NCBI GenBank assembly: GCA_964543235.1
Contig: CAZIXE010000001.1
Span: 72,891-136,890, forward strand
Direction of reading: 5' to 3'
DNA length: 64,000 nucleotides
Source of the DNA: JANMMJ01 sp964543235
Lineage (GTDB): Bacteria; Pseudomonadota; Alphaproteobacteria; Rhizobiales; Aestuariivirgaceae
The notes below the pieces were generated by a model, which made no database searches, was not told the DNA's origin, and saw only the letters and a program-made list of their open reading frames with translations. Shown here in pieces: positions 60,796-64,000 of the stretch. The position numbers and the translations under genes were made by a program. Each line of letters begins with the position of its first letter. Position 1 is the stretch's first letter.

Positions 60796-61401
60796 ATGAA
60801 ACTCGATTCCAAGTATTTCGACAGGATCAGGGTCAAGCCCGGCCGGGACACCGCTGAAAGGCGGCGCGCGCCACCCTGCGATTGGCCGGGTTGCGGCAAG
60901 CCCGGACCGCATCGCGCGCCCAAGGGGCGCAGCCAGGAAGGGCAGTTTTACAATTACTGTCTTGAGCACGTGCAGCTTTACAACAAGTCCTACAACTTCT
61001 TTGAAGGCATGCCAGACGATGCCATTGCAGGATGGCAGAAGGAGGCAATGACCGGTCATCGTCCGACCTGGAAGCTGGGCGAGAATTCCTGGGCTGCCCA
61101 CAACGGCCCCAAGCGCAAGGGCGAAAGGGCCAAGTCCACCCATGATCCCTTTAACCTTTTTTCCGGGGACAGCGTCGATTCCCCGCGCAAACAGGGACGG
61201 ACTATTCGCAATGCTGAACTGAAGGCACTGCATACCTTGGGCCTCGACGAGACTGCCACGCCCGAGAAGACCAAGCTGCAGTACAAGACGCTGGTCAAGC
61301 GCCTGCACCCCGACGCCAATGGCGGCAGCCGCGACAACGAGGACGCCTTGAAGGCGGTCATCCAGGCCTATGACTACCTGCGATCGACGGGATTTTGCTG
61401 A
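60796..61401 (+). CDS. J-domain (DnaJ-like) protein
   Basis: A 201-residue protein with a C-terminal J domain (about 135-201) in which the HPD motif is intact (VKRLHPDANGG). The N-terminal part carries Cys/His residues (PPCDWPGCGKPGPH, YCLEHVQLYNKSYNFFEGM) that could bind zinc. It is conserved next to bolA and cobS in alphaproteobacteria. It probably stimulates DnaK on specific clients. It is divergent from the BolA fusion across 54 bases and 41 bases upstream of cobS. Confidence 0.92.
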   Translation: MKLDSKYFDRIRVKPGRDTAERRRAPPCDWPGCGKPGPHRAPKGRSQEGQFYNYCLEHVQLYNKSYNFFEGMPDDAIAGWQKEAMTGHRPTWKLGENSWAAHNGPKRKGERAKSTHDPFNLFSGDSVDSPRKQGRTIRNAELKALHTLGLDETATPEKTKLQYKTLVKRLHPDANGGSRDNEDALKAVIQAYDYLRSTGFC

Positions 61402-61442
61402 ACTTGCCCTCATAACGGTGAACGTCTACAACCCCGGCTCCC

Positions 61443-62462
61443 ATGCCATCCGCGAAAAAGAAACCGAGTCCCATGACCGCAACGCTCAATGGCGAAGCCA
61501 ACGGCTTGCCCGACATGAAGGTGTCGGTGCGCCAGCTCTTTGGCATTGATACCGATCTCGAAGTGCCCGCCTATTCGCAGCGCGGCGAACATGTTCCCGA
61601 CTATGACGAGGATTACCTGTTCAACCGGGAAACCACGCTCGCCATCCTCGCCGGGTTTGCCTACAACCGCCGCGTGATGGTGACCGGCTACCATGGCACC
61701 GGCAAGTCGACCCACATCGAACAGGTGGCGGCGAGGCTGAACTGGCCCTGCATCCGCATCAATCTTGACAGCCACATCAGCCGCATCGATCTGATCGGCA
61801 AGGATGCCATCGTGCTCAGGGATGGCAAGCAGGTCACCGAGTTCCGTGAGGGCATCCTGCCCTGGGCCTACCAGCACAATGTGGCGCTGGTCTTCGATGA
61901 GTATGATGCCGGCCGGCCGGATGTGATGTTCGTCATCCAGCGTATCCTCGAATCCTCCGGCAAGCTGACATTGCTCGATCAGTCCAAGGTAATCCGCCCC
62001 CACCCGGCATTCCGCCTGTTCGCCACGGCCAACACCATCGGTCTCGGCGACACCACCGGCCTTTACCACGGCACCCAGCAGATCAACCAGGCCCAGATGG
62101 ACCGCTGGTCCATTGTCACGGCGCTGAACTACCTGCCGCATGCCCAGGAGGTCGGTATCGTTCTCGCCAAATGCCGTGACTACGCCAGCGACAAGGGCCG
62201 CAAGACCATTGCCAACATGGTGCGGGTCGCCGATCTGACCCGCAATGCTTTCGTGCAGGGTGATCTTTCCACCGTCATGAGCCCGCGCACGGTCATCACC
62301 TGGGCCCAGAACGCCGAGATCTTCGGCGACATCGGTTATGCTTTCCGCGTGACCTTTCTCAACAAGTGCGACGAGCTCGAACGCCCGATCGTCGCGGAAT
62401 TCTATCAGCGCTGCTTCGGCGAGGAACTGCCCGAGTCCTCCGCCCACGTTGCCCTGGCTTGA
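61443..62462 (+). CDS. cobS: Cobaltochelatase subunit CobS (AAA+ ATPase)
   Basis: A 339-residue AAA+ subunit of the aerobic cobaltochelatase (CobNST) that inserts cobalt into hydrogenobyrinate diamide. Walker A is GYHGTGKST (near residue 81), Walker B VFDEYDAG, and ATANTIGLGDTTGLYHGTQQ in part is diagnostic. Start could also be the ATG at 61473. It is six bases upstream of cobT. CobN is not in the window. The family overlaps with MoxR-like ATPases, but the fit to CobS is strong. Confidence 0.95.
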   Translation: MPSAKKKPSPMTATLNGEANGLPDMKVSVRQLFGIDTDLEVPAYSQRGEHVPDYDEDYLFNRETTLAILAGFAYNRRVMVTGYHGTGKSTHIEQVAARLNWPCIRINLDSHISRIDLIGKDAIVLRDGKQVTEFREGILPWAYQHNVALVFDEYDAGRPDVMFVIQRILESSGKLTLLDQSKVIRPHPAFRLFATANTIGLGDTTGLYHGTQQINQAQMDRWSIVTALNYLPHAQEVGIVLAKCRDYASDKGRKTIANMVRVADLTRNAFVQGDLSTVMSPRTVITWAQNAEIFGDIGYAFRVTFLNKCDELERPIVAEFYQRCFGEELPESSAHVALA

Positions 62463-62468
62463 GAGGAC

Positions 62469-64000
62469 ATGGCCGACACCCGCGAAGGACCCTCTGCCAA
62501 CTTCAAGCGGTGTATCACCGCCGCCATGCGGACGATTGCCGGCGATCACGACCTGACGGTGACCTTCGGCACCGAGGCGCCGGGCCTCACCGCCAATCGC
62601 GCCAAGCTTCCGCAGATTTCCAACGATCTGCCGCCGAACGAGGTGGCCGTGGTCCGCGGCCTGTCCGATTCCTTTGCGCTGCGCCTGTCCAACCACGACG
62701 CCGGAGTCCATGCCAAGTATCGGCCCGAGGGCAAGAATGCCCGCGCCGTTTTCGAGGCCGTCGAACAGGCCCGCGTCGAAGCGCTTGGCGCCAACGCCAT
62801 GCCGGGCATGGCCGACAATCTGGCGGCGATGCTGCATGACCGCTACCAGAAGAAAACGATCACCCGCTCGACCGACCGCAAGGACGCGCCGCTCGAGGAG
62901 GCCGTGGCGCTGATCGTGCGCGAGCGCCTGACCGGCGCGCCACCACCCCAGAATGCCAGGCTGCTCGTCGACCTCTGGCGCCCCTGGGTCGAGGAGAAGG
63001 CGGCACGCACCCTCGATCATCTGCTTGAGGCGATTCACGACCAGACCTCTTTCTCGCGCATGCAGCGCGACCTGATTGCCTCGCTCGATATGGCCGACGA
63101 ACTGGGCGACGACCCCGACCAGTCGGAGAGCAGCGAGCAGGAGCAGGAGCCCGAACCCGAATCCGGCGAGCAGAACGAGACGCCCGAGGGCGAGGAGCAG
63201 GAAAGCCAGCAATCGGCCATGGAGGAAATGCAGGACGCCGAAGGCGATACCGAAGCAGCCGAAATGGAGACGCAACAGCTGGAGGCGGACGACGTCCCCG
63301 ACGACATGGAGGGGGAGGACCAGGAGGATGGCGAGGAGCCCTGGCGGCCGCAGCTGCCCTTCGCCTCGCTGACCAACGAGGACTTCTACAAGGTCTTCAC
63401 CAACCAGTTCGACGAGGAGATCTCCGCCGAGGATCTGTGCGACGCCGAGGAGTTGACCAGGCTGCGCAACTATCTCGACAAGCAGCTCTCCAACCTGCAG
63501 GGCGTCGTGGCGCGGCTTGCCAACCGGCTGCAGCGCCGCCTCATGGCCCAGCAGAACCGCTCCTGGGACTTCGATCTCGAGGAGGGCATTCTCGACGCCG
63601 CGCGCCTGCCCCGCGTCATCATTGACCCGATGCACCCCCTTTCCTTCAAGGAGGAACAGGAGACCCAGTTCCGCGATACCGTGGTCACGCTGCTGCTCGA
63701 CAATTCCGGATCGATGCGCGGCCGCCCGATCACCGTGGCGGCAACCTGTGCCGATATTCTCGCTCGCACCCTCGAGCGTTGCGGCGTCAAGGTCGAGATC
63801 CTCGGTTTCACCACACGGGCCTGGAAGGGCGGCCAGTCGCGCGAGAAATGGCTGGCCGCCGGCAAGCCGGGCAATCCCGGCCGCCTCAACGATCTCCGCC
63901 ACATCATCTACAAGGCGGCCGACCAGCCCTGGCGGCGGGCACGGCGCAATCTCGGCCTGATGATGCGCGAGGGCCTGCTCAAGGAGAACATCGACGGCGA
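62469..64000 (+). CDS. cobT: Cobaltochelatase subunit CobT, 3' end beyond the window
   Basis: At least 510 residues are visible. The N-terminal domain (SANFKRCITAAMRTIAG) is followed by a very acidic Glu/Asp/Gln-rich linker (about 215-300) and a C-terminal von Willebrand A domain whose metal-site motif is D411-N-S-G-S (LLLDNSGSMRG). CobT forms a chaperone-like ring with CobS that drives CobN. The VWA domain continues off the right edge, so the last 100 or so residues are missing. Confidence 0.95.
   Translation, partial: MADTREGPSANFKRCITAAMRTIAGDHDLTVTFGTEAPGLTANRAKLPQISNDLPPNEVAVVRGLSDSFALRLSNHDAGVHAKYRPEGKNARAVFEAVEQARVEALGANAMPGMADNLAAMLHDRYQKKTITRSTDRKDAPLEEAVALIVRERLTGAPPPQNARLLVDLWRPWVEEKAARTLDHLLEAIHDQTSFSRMQRDLIASLDMADELGDDPDQSESSEQEQEPEPESGEQNETPEGEEQESQQSAMEEMQDAEGDTEAAEMETQQLEADDVPDDMEGEDQEDGEEPWRPQLPFASLTNEDFYKVFTNQFDEEISAEDLCDAEELTRLRNYLDKQLSNLQGVVARLANRLQRRLMAQQNRSWDFDLEEGILDAARLPRVIIDPMHPLSFKEEQETQFRDTVVTLLLDNSGSMRGRPITVAATCADILARTLERCGVKVEILGFTTRAWKGGQSREKWLAAGKPGNPGRLNDLRHIIYKAADQPWRRARRNLGLMMREGLLKENIDG

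Overview
The window is a chromosomal segment of a GC-rich alphaproteobacterium, most likely of Hyphomicrobiales/Rhizobiales type. The evidence is conserved gene order and family content. There is an F1-only ATP synthase operon (atpHAGDC) with no Fo genes beside it, and several DUF1127 mini-proteins. A ptsP/lysC/ubiG neighbourhood, a xerD-aroK-aroB-CorC-BolA-DnaJ-cobS-cobT block, a DUF1178 protein and an aerobic CobST cobaltochelatase complete the picture. I saw no phage, insertion sequence, CRISPR array, rRNA or tRNA.

Left third (1-22.5 kb) is catabolic and accessory. A five-gene peptide/opine-type ABC importer (first gene cut by the window edge) leads into a ThDP-dependent 2-oxo-acid decarboxylase resembling 5-guanidino-2-oxopentanoate decarboxylase and a HAD phosphatase. 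Next is a three-domain LplT-acyltransferase-acyl-ACP ligase fusion, translationally coupled to the two subunits of an AcnX (aconitase X) hydrolyase. After an opgGH osmoregulated-glucan pair on the minus strand come an AruH-like arginine aminotransferase and an amidase. They converge on a minus-strand operon of acetylpolyamine amidohydrolase, a trimethylamine-dehydrogenase-type flavoprotein and N-carbamoylputrescine amidase. Together these suggest arginine/agmatine/polyamine and amine catabolism.

Middle (22.5-36 kb): an RhlE-type RNA helicase whose motif II reads DEVD, a small membrane protein, and a tiny ORF preceded by a perfect CRP-type palindrome placed as in a class II promoter. Then comes the F1 ATPase operon, which contains an unexplained coiled-coil ORF between atpG and atpD, followed by three tandem DUF1127 genes. 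Next is a secreted mannuronan C5-epimerase (beta-helix plus RTX repeats), divergent across an AT-richer 0.7 kb spacer from a second RTX-repeat protein.

Right half (36-64 kb) is mostly housekeeping: typA, an anion permease coupled to ptsP, lysC, ubiG, DUF1178, comF, an inositol monophosphatase, a degenerate methyltransferase, mutT, argJ, a parvulin, secA, a multicopper oxidase, an L,D-transpeptidase, accA, xerD, aroKB and a CorC-like protein. It ends with a BolA protein fused to an ArsN2-like acetyltransferase, a J-domain protein, cobS and the start of cobT.

The observations I rate most unusual are the BolA-acetyltransferase fusion, the coiled-coil ORF inside the F1 operon, the divergent mannuronan epimerase/RTX pair without a visible secretion system, and the CRP-controlled micro-ORF.
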